From positions 62,001 through 126,000 of the forward strand of contig CABQJK010000001.1 of the NCBI GenBank assembly GCA_902464495.1: DNA of 64,000 bases, written 5' to 3'. This document shows positions 34,652 through 43,671 of the stretch, one piece after another (position 1 is the first letter of the stretch; the number at the start of each line of letters is the position of its first letter). This stretch comes from an uncultured Collinsella sp. (GTDB lineage Bacteria; Actinomycetota; Coriobacteriia; Coriobacteriales; Coriobacteriaceae). A model generated the notes under the pieces. It was given only the letters and a program-made list of their open reading frames with translations, searched no databases and was not told the DNA's origin. The position numbers and the translations under genes are program-made.

Positions 34652-35799
34652 AAAGGCTTTCGCTGCAATGGCGCATAACGATTATGACGGCGCTGCTCAC
34701 GTGCGCAGCGTGCGTGCTGACGAACTGCCTGGTCGGCTATACGGGTATGCGCTACATGGATGCCATCGGCAGCGACATCTCGGCCTTTAACGCAACCGGC
34801 GAAGATTCGCTCCAGGCGTTCGACCCAACGAAAGCAGCCCTCGATGACAAGGTCACGATCGTCGTAAACGACGCACAGGAGTCTTTTGGCACGACAGCCT
34901 GGTGCATCACGGCTGGAGTCACACTCCTTGGCGGCGCGCTGGCATACTTTGTGAGCGGCCGTGCACTCAAACCGCTACGGGCTTTTGCAGCTCAGGTTGA
35001 GCGTGTGCAACCTGACAACCTAAGCGAAATCAAACTCAATGAAGATGTGCCCACCGAGCTACAACGATGCAGCGCCTCTTTCAACGACATGATCGCTCGT
35101 CTTGGCGAAGGGTTCTCTGCACAGCGTCAGTTTACCGGCAACGCCGCACACGAGCTGCGCACCCCGCTCGCCCTTATGCAAGCACAGATTGAACTATTCA
35201 TCTCCGAACACTCCGGTTTACAACCCGAAACAGCCGAGCTGCTCGACCTGTTACAAGAACAAACCGAGCGAATGTCGCAGATGACCAAGGTATTGCTCGA
35301 GATGAGTGAGCTCCGCAGCATTCCTTGCGAGGACGATGTTGAACTTGGTCCCTTGTCCGAAGAGGTCCTCACCGACCTTGCGCCACTTGCCGAAAATAAG
35401 GGCATAGCCCTCAATTGTGCTGGAGACGCTTTAGTAATCGGGAGCGACACGCTCCTCTATCGGCTGGTGTTTAACCTGGTCGAAAATGCCATCCGTTACA
35501 GCCGCCCCGGCTCGACTGTCAACGTGTCCATCTGCGGCAGCGACAGCCACGTGTTCCTGCGAGTCGAGGACCAGGGCCCGGGAATACCCAAGCAGTACCG
35601 TGAGAGCATCTTCCAGCCGTTCTTTCGTCTCGACAAATCCCGCAGCAGGGCATACGGCGGCGCAGGACTCGGACTCGCGCTTGTTTGGGAGATTGCAGCG
35701 CTTCACGGTGGCGCCGTAGAGGTCGAAGCAAGTTCCGAGAACGGGACCACCATGCTCGTAAGCCTTCCAAAACGATCTGCAGCGTCAACCGAACAGTAA
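34648..35799 (+). CDS. Sensor histidine kinase
   Basis: 383 residues with two membrane helices (TALLTCAACVLTNCLVGY and WCITAGVTLLGGALAYFVSG) around a short extracytoplasmic loop of about 60 residues, a HAMP-like linker, HisKA with FTGNAAHELRTPLALM, and a HATPase with LVENAIRYS, VEDQGPGIP and AGLGLALVW. The short sensor part suggests it senses the membrane or a partner protein. Partner of the preceding regulator; the terminator at 35807 ends the pair. Confidence 0.95.
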   Translation: MKRLSLQWRITIMTALLTCAACVLTNCLVGYTGMRYMDAIGSDISAFNATGEDSLQAFDPTKAALDDKVTIVVNDAQESFGTTAWCITAGVTLLGGALAYFVSGRALKPLRAFAAQVERVQPDNLSEIKLNEDVPTELQRCSASFNDMIARLGEGFSAQRQFTGNAAHELRTPLALMQAQIELFISEHSGLQPETAELLDLLQEQTERMSQMTKVLLEMSELRSIPCEDDVELGPLSEEVLTDLAPLAENKGIALNCAGDALVIGSDTLLYRLVFNLVENAIRYSRPGSTVNVSICGSDSHVFLRVEDQGPGIPKQYRESIFQPFFRLDKSRSRAYGGAGLGLALVWEIAALHGGAVEVEASSENGTTMLVSLPKRSAASTEQ

Positions 35800-35806
35800 A
35801 ACAAAA

Positions 35807-35836
35807 GGGGGCCCGCACACGTTTGCGCGGGCCCCC
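35807..35836. terminator. Bidirectional terminator
   Basis: GGGGGCCCGC and GCGGGCCCCC form a 10-bp perfect stem with a 10-nt loop, between the stop codons of the kinase gene (plus) and the GMP synthase subunit (minus). An A-rich stretch ACAAAA before it gives T residues for the minus-strand transcript. Confidence 0.8.
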
Positions 35837-35872
35837 TCTCCGTCAATGCAGTTCACCCAAAAGAGTAGAAGC

Positions 35873-36853
35873 TTACTCCCACTCGACCGTGCCGACGGGC
35901 TTCGGCGTGAGGTCGTAGCACACGCGGCAGATACGGGGAACCTCGGCGGTGACGCGAGCGGTGATGCGCTTGAGCAACGCCCAGTCGAGCTCAGGCACCT
36001 CGGCGGTCATAACATCGACGGTGTTGATGCAGCGAATGATGCAGGGCCAATCGTAGGCGCGCTTGCCCTCGCGCACGCCGGTGGCGCGGAAGTCGGGCAC
36101 GACGGCAAAATACTGCCAGATGGTCAGACCCGCCTTGTCGATCTCCTCGCGCACGATCGCGTCGGCTTCGCGCAGCGCCTCAAGACGGTCGCGGGTGATG
36201 GCACCAAGGCAGCGGACGCCCAGGCCGGGACCGGGGAACGGCTGGCGCTCGACCATGTTCTCGGGCAGGCCGAGCTCGCGACCGACCACGCGGACCTCGT
36301 CCTTGTACAGCAGTTTGACGGGCTCGCAGAGCTCAAACTGTAGGTCCTCGGGCAGACCGCCCACGTTGTGGTGAGCCTTCACGCCGTCTTGGGACTCAAG
36401 AATGTCGGGATAGATGGTGCCCTGGGCGAGGAAACTGACCTCGTCGCCAACCTTGCGGGCCTCCTCCTCGAACACGCGAATGAACTCGGCGCCGATAATC
36501 TTGCGCTTGGCCTCGGGCTCCTCAACGTCCACGAGCTTGTCTAGGAAGCGATCGGAAGCGTCCACGTAGACCAGGTTGGCGTCCATCTGGTTCTTAAAGA
36601 CGTCGACAACCTGCTCGCTCTCGCCCTTGCGCATGAGGCCGTGGTTCACATGCACGCAAATGAGCTGCTTGCCGATTGCCTTGATGAGCAACGCCGCGAC
36701 AACTGAGCTGTCAACGCCGCCGGAAAGGGCCAGCAGGACCTTCTTGTCACCGATCTGCTCACGGATTGCGGTGACCTGCTCGTCGATGAACGCCTGGGCA
36801 AGTTCGGGAGTGGTGATACGCACCATGTCGTCGGGACGCTTGTTGGGATCCAT
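35873..36853 (-). CDS. GMP synthase ATP-pyrophosphatase subunit (no glutaminase domain)
   Basis: 326 residues covering only the ATP-PPase and dimerisation domains of GMP synthetase: P-loop LLALSGGVDSSVVAAL, FLAQGTIYPD, RQPFPGPGLGVRCLG and the C-terminal CYDLTPKPVGTVEWE. There is no N-terminal glutamine amidotransferase, unlike the full-length guaA at the right end of the window. It resembles archaeal-type GuaAb or could use free ammonia or a glutaminase subunit encoded elsewhere. Its promoter has TATAAT at 36920-36925. AAAAGGAG precedes the ATG. Confidence 0.92.
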   Translation of the reverse strand: MDPNKRPDDMVRITTPELAQAFIDEQVTAIREQIGDKKVLLALSGGVDSSVVAALLIKAIGKQLICVHVNHGLMRKGESEQVVDVFKNQMDANLVYVDASDRFLDKLVDVEEPEAKRKIIGAEFIRVFEEEARKVGDEVSFLAQGTIYPDILESQDGVKAHHNVGGLPEDLQFELCEPVKLLYKDEVRVVGRELGLPENMVERQPFPGPGLGVRCLGAITRDRLEALREADAIVREEIDKAGLTIWQYFAVVPDFRATGVREGKRAYDWPCIIRCINTVDVMTAEVPELDWALLKRITARVTAEVPRICRVCYDLTPKPVGTVEWE

Positions 36854-36881
36854 GCAGAGCTCCTTTTCGGTTCGATGGAAA

Positions 36882-36925
36882 TGCGTTGCACATATGCAAA
36901 CGCACCGTCATATGACCTCATTATA
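36882..36925 (-). promoter_or_regulatory. Promoter and leader hairpin of the GMP synthase subunit
   Basis: On the minus strand a perfect TATAAT -10 box (36925-36920) is followed in the leader by a hairpin in which TGCGTT and AACGCA pair, with GCA/TGC inside and a one-base bulge. A -35 box is not obvious. The hairpin could be regulatory or merely structural. Confidence 0.5.
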
Positions 36926-37003
36926 TGCAGAACGAGGCCCATTTCCCATCGCTCCCATGGAGCTTTTTGCAGGGGCGGTAGTTTTTCTATATCCCAAGGT
37001 CAG

Positions 37004-37090
37004 CTAGGCTTCGATAATCACCTCAGGGGCAGGGCCGCCAAACTTGTCGTTTATACGCTCGGCGCACTCGTACGCAATATTCGCTAACAT
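37004..37090 (-). CDS. Possible 28-residue peptide
   Basis: ATG-started frame reading MLANIAYECAERINDKFGGP followed by eight more residues (ending EVIIEA). Its composition looks protein-like (amphipathic helix, GGPAPE turn, beta end), as if it were a small protein or the end of one. There is no strong ribosome site and it sits in the gap between the GMP synthase subunit and the LuxR gene. Weak call. Confidence 0.3.
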   Translation of the reverse strand: MLANIAYECAERINDKFGGPAPEVIIEA

Positions 37091-37151
37091 CCAGCTTTCA
37101 AATGACGGGGTACAATGGCTGCTATCGTTGTCAGCTGATGGGAGATGGAAG

Positions 37152-38156
37152 ATGGACTGCAATAGCTACCCGCGCGTTCCCATGTCGTTGATGTGTACCG
37201 CTTTTGTGCCGGGGCAGATTGACGCCGCGGTTGCAGGCATTTCCGATCCCGACTCGCGCGCTATTGCCACGGCAGAAGCGCTGTACTTTCGCGGACAGGC
37301 CGCCCTCGCTGCCGAGACGACACGCCCCTATCTTGACGCCACCGATCCCGTACTTCGCTATTCTGCATGCTTCATCTGCGGATATGCCAGTCTGTCGCTC
37401 AACCGTATCGCCGACGCCCGCCGGTGCCTTGCTGGCATCCTCGATACGCCGGCCGACGAGGAATCGCCCGCCGTCCACGCCACGCACATCCTGTTCGCCT
37501 CGGCCGCGAGCGTCCTGCTGCACTTGCCTTCCCCATATTCCGCCGAAGAGTTTTATCCGCTTGCGGCGCATCTGCCCGAAGGCCTGCGCCTGTTCGCCAG
37601 CTACGTGATGGCGCATGCCCTGTACCTGCGCGGCGAATATGGCCGCAGTCTGGGCATGGCGGAAAACGCCCTAATCATGAAACAGGGAAGTTATCCCATC
37701 TCGGAACTGTTCCTGCACCTGGCAGCTTCCATGGCATGCATGAGCCTCAAGGACATCGACGCCGCAAAAACGCACTTCGGAGCTGCTTGGAACATTGCGC
37801 GCCCCGACGGCCTCATCGAGCTCATCGGCGAGCACCACGGCCTTTTACAAGGGCTCATCGAGGCGTGCCTAAAAACGCAATACCCTGACGACTTCGCGCA
37901 CATCATCGAGATCACATACCGCTTCAGCTACGGCTGGCGGCGCATCCATAACCCCGATTCGGGCGAGGACGTGGCTGACGACCTGACGACCACGGAATTC
38001 ACCATGGCCATGCTCGCCTGTCGTGGGTGGACCAACGCCGAAATCGCACGCCATATGGGAGTATCGCCGGGCACCGTCAAAAACCGACTATCCGGCGTAT
38101 ACGCAAAGCTTGGCATCGGCACACGCGCCGAGCTGGTCGCGCATATGTTACGTTAG
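37152..38156 (+). CDS. LuxR-family regulator
   Basis: 334 residues. The C-terminal 60 residues form a LuxR helix-turn-helix (TTTEFTMAMLACRGWTNAEI, HMGVSPGTVKNRLSGVYAKL). The N-terminal 270 residues are Ala-rich and helical with repeated pairs resembling TPR-like helices, and no recognisable ligand domain. I start at ATG 37152 with GGGAG upstream. It lies directly before the giant surface protein gene on the same strand (155-bp gap) and is likely to control it. Confidence 0.87.
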   Translation: MDCNSYPRVPMSLMCTAFVPGQIDAAVAGISDPDSRAIATAEALYFRGQAALAAETTRPYLDATDPVLRYSACFICGYASLSLNRIADARRCLAGILDTPADEESPAVHATHILFASAASVLLHLPSPYSAEEFYPLAAHLPEGLRLFASYVMAHALYLRGEYGRSLGMAENALIMKQGSYPISELFLHLAASMACMSLKDIDAAKTHFGAAWNIARPDGLIELIGEHHGLLQGLIEACLKTQYPDDFAHIIEITYRFSYGWRRIHNPDSGEDVADDLTTTEFTMAMLACRGWTNAEIARHMGVSPGTVKNRLSGVYAKLGIGTRAELVAHMLR

Positions 38157-38311
38157 CGACCGGACTGCCAAGCGCATCGAACGCATTCCGGAACCCGGCG
38201 CTTCGCTCGATCATTTTGGACATTTTGGCCATCGAACGGCACTACCGCCACGGGGCACCTTCTCGCAAAATTGGATTATTTCCACCGATACTTGCGGGAT
38301 GGGAGCCCAAG

Positions 38312-41300
38312 ATGCTTGATCGCCGTTCGTTACTTGTCGCCGGAGCGTCCTCGTTAGCGAGCATTATGTTGCCGCGCGTGCCGGGAAGCACAAACGCCTT
38401 CATATTGCCGCTCGCGCCCACCGAAGCCCATGCCGACGAAAAAGACCCCTTCAGGGTGCTCGTTCTCTCGCGCACCATGTTTGGTGTGGTCGTGGTCGAC
38501 GTCGCCAACAAGAATACGCCTATCGCAGGCGCCAAGGTCACGCTCACGTCGCGCTACGCCGCAGGCAAGCAGCTCGCCGCCACGACCGATGACGAGGGTA
38601 CAGCCATCTTTGAGGTTGCCCCGCTTTCGGAAGGCTACGTGGACGAGGCGACGCTCCTTGACGCGTACGACTTCAACGGCGGCATCTCCATCAGCATGCC
38701 AGGCTACCGCGATGTCGAGATTCCCCTTGCGCGTATCCAGGGCGGTACCGCCGTTACCGCGCCCACGCGTCCGCTCTCCGACGGTGAACCGTACTTTCGC
38801 CAGCTTACGTTCGACGAATGGGACATCCAGTACGCCGACGCCACATTCATGGCGATGCCCAAAGACGATCCAACAAACGAGCAGTCCGACACGCACGCTT
38901 TTACCGTACAGGTCCATCTACCGCAGGGTGGGCAGGCAACGCTGCGCATCAACAAAGTAATGCCTGCCGCAGGCAGCTCATCCGAAACCGTCACGCAGAT
39001 CGGACAGATCAAGGCCAGCGCGTCGGGTGCGGATAATCTGGCGACGTTCACGCTCGAAGACAAGTTCCTCGATGCGGCATCGGGCCTTCTGGAAGAAGGG
39101 TGCAAGCTGCGCTTTGCGCTCGACTACCAGGGTAAAACCTACACGCTCTCCTCCCCCATGGCCGTTGCCACCGCGCCGTCCGCAAAGGCGGAATCGGGCT
39201 CAACGACCATCATCCCCACCACCATGGATCAAGAGATCACTCCGTTTGATTTCCCCGCGGCGTTTCCCGGTATCGGCGGCAACAAGTTCACCTGCTGGAT
39301 GCCCACGTTTCCGATCCTCTTCGATTTCTCGTTTGCCGGGTACGTGTTGTTTGGCGGAGGATACAAACCGGCCAGCTACATGAACGATTCGGGCAATCCG
39401 GATCCGGAATACTGGAAGAAGTCGCCACGCGAGTCGGGCGCCAAGCAGGCAAACCGCTACCTCGACGAGATGGAGGGGAAGTGGAATCAGTACAAGAGTA
39501 TGAGTGCCGGTTCGGGCACCGATCCAAGGAACACCAAGCTCCTTCGCCATCATTGCACGCTGCTGTTCACGATGGATATCGCAACACAGGTGTACGGATC
39601 GCTCGCCTACGACTGGGTAGGCAAAACTTGGGGCGATAACAACGATCCGGCGTTTGGCAATATTAAGGCCCTCTTCCAAGTAAAAACCGACCTCAACTGG
39701 ACCGAGCAGTTCACCTTGGGCCCGGTGCCGTTTTTCCTAAACGTCAATCCTTGGGTGTTGGCAAAGCTGGCGCTCGCGGTAGGCGCCCACACACACGGCA
39801 GCGGCGCGGCGTTCTTCAAAAACATTTCGCTCGACTATTCCAATACGTCGGGATCATTCACCATCCAGATCGGGCTTGCCGTCACCTTTGGAGCCGGCGT
39901 TGCAGGCGTCGCTTCGTCCGCCGTGCGCGGTGCCGCGTCTCTCACGTTGTTCATCGGCTACGAGAAGGCAGACGGCCACCAGCTTCCGCGCCTGCGCGTG
40001 GGCGCGGACGTCGATGTCGACGTGATACTCCAGTTTGTCATGTTCAAGTGGACCACCAAGGCCTGGTCGGGGTCGTGGCCAACGCTTCTCGATTCGTGGA
40101 ACATGTCGGTCAACAACGGCGACCAGTATGTGCTCCAGCGCTCAGAGCTGGCACTGGACGGAGACACGCCATATACGCTGGATGCCTGCTTTGGCGCGGC
40201 TGGCAATGCCGAGTCGGGCGGCGTGCCGCAGTTTATCGCGTCGGCCACCATCGTCACCAATGCCGAGCTGCTCGCATGCGCCGAAGTTGCAGCCACCGCC
40301 GTAAACGCCGCGCCGGTCGTGCGCGATTGGGAGCAAGCGGTCACGCGCATTGAGCTCGACGCGGATGCAGAGAGCAATGACACGGGACAGGTCGAGCATT
40401 TCGTCCATGCACTGATAGAGAACGATGACAACGCCACACCGATGTATGAGTATACCTACATCGGCCAGGCGACGAACGCCGTTGCGGACTCGAACGCCAA
40501 TTCTGCCGGCGTGTCGGAGGACGAGAGAGGCGGCATAAAGCCCTCAAGCGACAAGGTGCTCTTCACCGGCGTGCTCAGCGAGGCTCACATGAAGTTTGCG
40601 GAGATCGCCGGCGTGGAATGTCTGTTCCGCATCGCTTCGGTTCGCTACGGCGAGGATGGCCGTTCGCGTCTGGTGGTACACACGAAGGCAAACGGCGCGT
40701 GGTCCGCACCTATACCGGTCGACTTCCCCCTTGGGTTTGGCGAGGGCGACGTGGAACGCAACGGCATATTCGATTACGACTTCGACGTAATTGAATACAC
40801 AGACGGCGCGGGGCGCACGGACGCCTACGTGCTGCTGGTCTCGGGAGAGCGCCCCGAAGGCGACGCAACCCGGTTCGATACGGCAAGCACAGCCGGCATA
40901 CTGTCCGTTGTGCGCCTGCGCATCAGTAATAGCGAAGTTCGCGTGATATCGCACACGTCGTGGCGTAGCATCTCGCGCGGCCGCCCGCAAGAGGATGGTT
41001 ACCATTGCCTACAGTGTCCGCGCATCACAGTAGGCAAGACGCTTGTCGACGGACGTCTGTCGGGCGCCTATCTCCATCGCCGCGGAGCCTCCGCCGAAAA
41101 GGCGTTGGGCACCGAGGCAGAAGTCGCGCTCGAGTGCTTTACCCTGTGGTCGGATGTGTCAGGCGACAGCCTCACGTTCCGTCAGGTCCTCCGCTTTCCG
41201 CAGGCACCGTCGAGCATCGAGCTGGGCGCGCCCGAGAACATCAACGGCAAAATGGTGGTGCCCGTTGCATACGAAACCGCAGACGGCTGCGGTTGCGCAT

Positions 41301-42679
41301 CGTACGCCGTGATCGGTCAGTCTATTGCGGGCTGGGGCGTCATGTTGCCGGACGCCTCGGTGCCGCGCGTGGTGCCGTGGCCGCAGCACACGGGCTTTTT
41401 GGCCACCGTCAACGAGCAGCTGCAGCATGTTACGTGGACGCGAGGCGCATCGGCGTTTGCAACGGCACCCGTAGGCGCAGCTGGCTGCGGCCCGGCGTCG
41501 TTTAGCGTGAGCAACAACGGCAGGTGCGTCCTATACGTCGAGAACACCGACGGCAAAGTGGGGCAAACCTACGATGAAGAGGGCGAGCCGGTGGCGGTAA
41601 TGGGCAAGCATTTCCGCATCTTCGCCAGCACCCTGATAGACGATCTGTTCACGGAGCCGTTCGTGCTCTGCGAGCTGGAGCACCCCATCGATCAGATAAC
41701 GACGTTTTTGACCTCGGGCGGCATGCTCTCAGCACTCGCCACGCACATTGTGAGTGCCGAGCAAAGCAAGGCAGAACTACACGGCATCGAAGTGCCCCTG
41801 GTGGCGTGCGCCACGCCACTGGGCGCGATTGCCAACCTGGGCGCCGTGGTACCCGGAGCGGCAAGCGAGTCGTTTACGGTAACGGCGCGAAACGACGGCA
41901 ACACACTGCTGACCGCAGGAACAGTCGATCTGTACCGAGAGGGCTCCGACCAACCGTTCTCCAGCGCATCCATCGGATTCGGCGCGAACGCACGCATGGC
42001 ATCGATCTACGATCCGGAGCTTGCCGAGGATGCATCGGTCAACGACATAGCGCATGTGAAGTACACGCTCGAGACACTGGGCGAGCGCTTTGCCACGCAC
42101 CCGCTGGTAGCCGACAACGGCAACGCCGTGCTGGCACCGGGCTGCACGGCACAGTTCCGCATGAGCTTTGCCATCCCGGAGAGCTGGAGCGGCGAGGTGG
42201 GCAAACGCGTCACACTCTACGCAAAGGCGCGTGACCTGGTGGCGCTCGACCCCGTAACGCTCGAAGAGATTCGAACGGGCGCAAACTCCGCGCTGGGCGG
42301 CGTGCTGCACGAGCTCCACATCCCCGGCGCGGCATGCGAACGCGCGGAGGTGCTGGTGGGCGTAAGCAGCAACGCCGATGCGACGGGGCTTCACGACGCC
42401 CCGATGACCGTGGACAGCGATGGCGGCTCGAGCAGCGGCGGTTCTGGCACGGGAGGCAGCTCCGGCGGAAGCGGCTCTGGCAGCGGCAAGGGTCACGACA
42501 ATAACAAGCGCTCCGGTAAATCAGGCATGCTCGCTGGCACGGGCGACAGCAACATCCCCCTGACGGCTGCCGCAGCAGCACTCGCCGCAGCCGGAGCCGG
42601 CCTCGTCGCCTACAGCGCCCGCCGCACCGCCCTCGAGCGTAGCGGCAGCGATGAAGCCGGTACGGATGGGTCCCGCTAA
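38312..42679 (+). CDS. Large secreted surface protein with LAGTG-like cell-wall anchor
   Basis: 1455 residues. The N-terminus MLDRRSLLVAGASSLASIML has a twin-arginine-like signal. An Ig-like or carboxypeptidase-regulatory-like beta module follows (about 50-140: NTPIAGAKVTLTSRY...DDEGTAIFEV). The central 1000 residues are beta-rich with no family I recognise, and include a FTCWMPTFPILFDFSFAGYV-like stretch. The C-terminus has a Ser/Gly linker, then LAGTGD, a hydrophobic helix and SARR, a sortase signal in which LPxTG has become LAGTG. Ribosome site GGGAG. Probably surface-exposed and LuxR-controlled; ligand unknown. Confidence 0.85.
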   Translation: MLDRRSLLVAGASSLASIMLPRVPGSTNAFILPLAPTEAHADEKDPFRVLVLSRTMFGVVVVDVANKNTPIAGAKVTLTSRYAAGKQLAATTDDEGTAIFEVAPLSEGYVDEATLLDAYDFNGGISISMPGYRDVEIPLARIQGGTAVTAPTRPLSDGEPYFRQLTFDEWDIQYADATFMAMPKDDPTNEQSDTHAFTVQVHLPQGGQATLRINKVMPAAGSSSETVTQIGQIKASASGADNLATFTLEDKFLDAASGLLEEGCKLRFALDYQGKTYTLSSPMAVATAPSAKAESGSTTIIPTTMDQEITPFDFPAAFPGIGGNKFTCWMPTFPILFDFSFAGYVLFGGGYKPASYMNDSGNPDPEYWKKSPRESGAKQANRYLDEMEGKWNQYKSMSAGSGTDPRNTKLLRHHCTLLFTMDIATQVYGSLAYDWVGKTWGDNNDPAFGNIKALFQVKTDLNWTEQFTLGPVPFFLNVNPWVLAKLALAVGAHTHGSGAAFFKNISLDYSNTSGSFTIQIGLAVTFGAGVAGVASSAVRGAASLTLFIGYEKADGHQLPRLRVGADVDVDVILQFVMFKWTTKAWSGSWPTLLDSWNMSVNNGDQYVLQRSELALDGDTPYTLDACFGAAGNAESGGVPQFIASATIVTNAELLACAEVAATAVNAAPVVRDWEQAVTRIELDADAESNDTGQVEHFVHALIENDDNATPMYEYTYIGQATNAVADSNANSAGVSEDERGGIKPSSDKVLFTGVLSEAHMKFAEIAGVECLFRIASVRYGEDGRSRLVVHTKANGAWSAPIPVDFPLGFGEGDVERNGIFDYDFDVIEYTDGAGRTDAYVLLVSGERPEGDATRFDTASTAGILSVVRLRISNSEVRVISHTSWRSISRGRPQEDGYHCLQCPRITVGKTLVDGRLSGAYLHRRGASAEKALGTEAEVALECFTLWSDVSGDSLTFRQVLRFPQAPSSIELGAPENINGKMVVPVAYETADGCGCASYAVIGQSIAGWGVMLPDASVPRVVPWPQHTGFLATVNEQLQHVTWTRGASAFATAPVGAAGCGPASFSVSNNGRCVLYVENTDGKVGQTYDEEGEPVAVMGKHFRIFASTLIDDLFTEPFVLCELEHPIDQITTFLTSGGMLSALATHIVSAEQSKAELHGIEVPLVACATPLGAIANLGAVVPGAASESFTVTARNDGNTLLTAGTVDLYREGSDQPFSSASIGFGANARMASIYDPELAEDASVNDIAHVKYTLETLGERFATHPLVADNGNAVLAPGCTAQFRMSFAIPESWSGEVGKRVTLYAKARDLVALDPVTLEEIRTGANSALGGVLHELHIPGAACERAEVLVGVSSNADATGLHDAPMTVDSDGGSSSGGSGTGGSSGGSGSGSGKGHDNNKRSGKSGMLAGTGDSNIPLTAAAAALAAAGAGLVAYSARRTALERSGSDEAGTDGSR

Positions 42680-42726
42680 CTCTCAGCCGCTTTTTTGAGC
42701 GGCGTTGACCCTGTTCGTCGAGCACA

Positions 42727-42764
42727 AAAGGGGCTGGCTCTGATAACCCAGAGTCAGCCCCTTT
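42727..42764. terminator. Bidirectional terminator
   Basis: AAAGGGGCTGGCTCTG pairs with CAGAGTCAGCCCCTTT with one G-T pair, between convergent stop codons. A smaller GCCGC-TTTTTTGA-GCGGC hairpin precedes it at 42686-42703, immediately after the surface protein gene. Confidence 0.85.
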
Positions 42765-42769
42765 GCGCA

Positions 42770-43354
42770 TTAGATATCGACGGTATCGCCGAGCTCTGCC
42801 TCGAGCTTGGCGCGACGTCTTTTCGCCGTGAAGAACGATGCGCACAGGACAGCAAACGTGGCCGCGAAAATCGTCGCACCGCAGAACACGCCCGTGGCCA
42901 GGTTCGCCAACCAAAAGACGCTTTCGAGCGGTACGATCTGCGCCTCAGCGATACAGCGCATTGCAGCAATAACAAGCGCGAACGCGGCGCCGCTAAGGCC
43001 GCTGACAAGCAGGAAATATCCAACAGGAAGATACTCGGTTTGCCCAAAACGATTGGTATCGACATAGCCCTTCCGCGTTTGCAGTCCTGCGCAAATCAAC
43101 ATCACGAGAACGAGCCACAAATACATGGCTGCCTCGAACGGCGTTGCAAAGCCATGCGGCATTTCACTGGCGTCGCTGTGAACCCACGCAACCTGTCGAG
43201 CTATAAACTGGTAGAAAAAGATCATCAACATGCCAAACGAAAGCAGTACGAAACCAATCTTGTAGATCTTCGCGTTCTCAGCCTCTAGGCGCTCATCCTT
43301 TGGTCCGGCATATTCACGCCACTTTTGCACGAGTTTCAGATCTTCATATTTCAT
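42770..43354 (-). CDS. Four-helix membrane protein beside an XRE regulator
   Basis: 194 residues with about four hydrophobic helices (IGFVLLSFGMLMIFFYQFI, AMYLWLVLVMLICAGLQ, YFLLVSGLSGAAFALVIAAM, NLATGVFCGATIFAATFAVL). Such proteins, often annotated DUF6773 or similar, are regularly found after a small XRE repressor. AGGAGG precedes the ATG and only nine bases separate it from that regulator. Function unknown. Confidence 0.8.
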   Translation of the reverse strand: MKYEDLKLVQKWREYAGPKDERLEAENAKIYKIGFVLLSFGMLMIFFYQFIARQVAWVHSDASEMPHGFATPFEAAMYLWLVLVMLICAGLQTRKGYVDTNRFGQTEYLPVGYFLLVSGLSGAAFALVIAAMRCIAEAQIVPLESVFWLANLATGVFCGATIFAATFAVLCASFFTAKRRRAKLEAELGDTVDI

Positions 43355-43363
43355 AGTGGCCTC

Positions 43364-43594
43364 CTAAAGAGTATTAGGGTCGGCGTCGGTTTCGTCTTCC
43401 CAAAACAAGTCGTTCAACGTAACACGCAGCGCCTTACAGATTGCCACGCACAAATTGAGCGTGGGGTTGTAGCCGCCCGCCTCAATAAGACCGATAGTCT
43501 GGCGCGTAACGCCCACGGCCTGGGCTAAATCGGCTTGCGAAAGGCCAGCCGCCGCGCGCGCCGCCTTCATGCGAAGGTTCTTTTTACCTGGCAT
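43364..43594 (-). CDS. Small XRE-family regulator
   Basis: 76 residues, essentially one Cro/CI helix-turn-helix: MKAARAAAGLSQADLAQAVG, VTRQTIGLIEAGGYNPTLNL, then ICKALRVTLNDLFWED. This is the YozG/Xre-like type that partners membrane proteins. I start at ATG 43594 with AAAGGAAC upstream. It probably represses its own promoter through the direct repeats just upstream. Confidence 0.92.
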   Translation of the reverse strand: MPGKKNLRMKAARAAAGLSQADLAQAVGVTRQTIGLIEAGGYNPTLNLCVAICKALRVTLNDLFWEDETDADPNTL

Positions 43595-43618
43595 AAAGTT
43601 CCTTTCGTCGTATTGGAC

Positions 43619-43671
43619 AAATATGCGTTGCATCATGCCAGAAATATATTGCATCGACTAATTGATGTCAA
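43619..43671 (-). promoter_or_regulatory. Promoter and direct-repeat operator of the XRE operon
   Basis: On the minus strand TTGACA (43671-43666) and TATATT (43648-43643) are spaced 17 bp, a near-consensus promoter. On the plus strand two similar motifs, AAATATGCGTTGCATC (43619-43634) and AAATATATTGCATC (43642-43655), lie 23 bp apart, about two helical turns, one over the -10 box. Likely autoregulatory sites. Confidence 0.65.

Noticed and set aside
38027..38311. 95-codon N-terminal extension of the surface protein
   Set aside because: It overlaps the end of the LuxR gene in another frame, while the downstream ATG has a ribosome site and begins a normal signal sequence.
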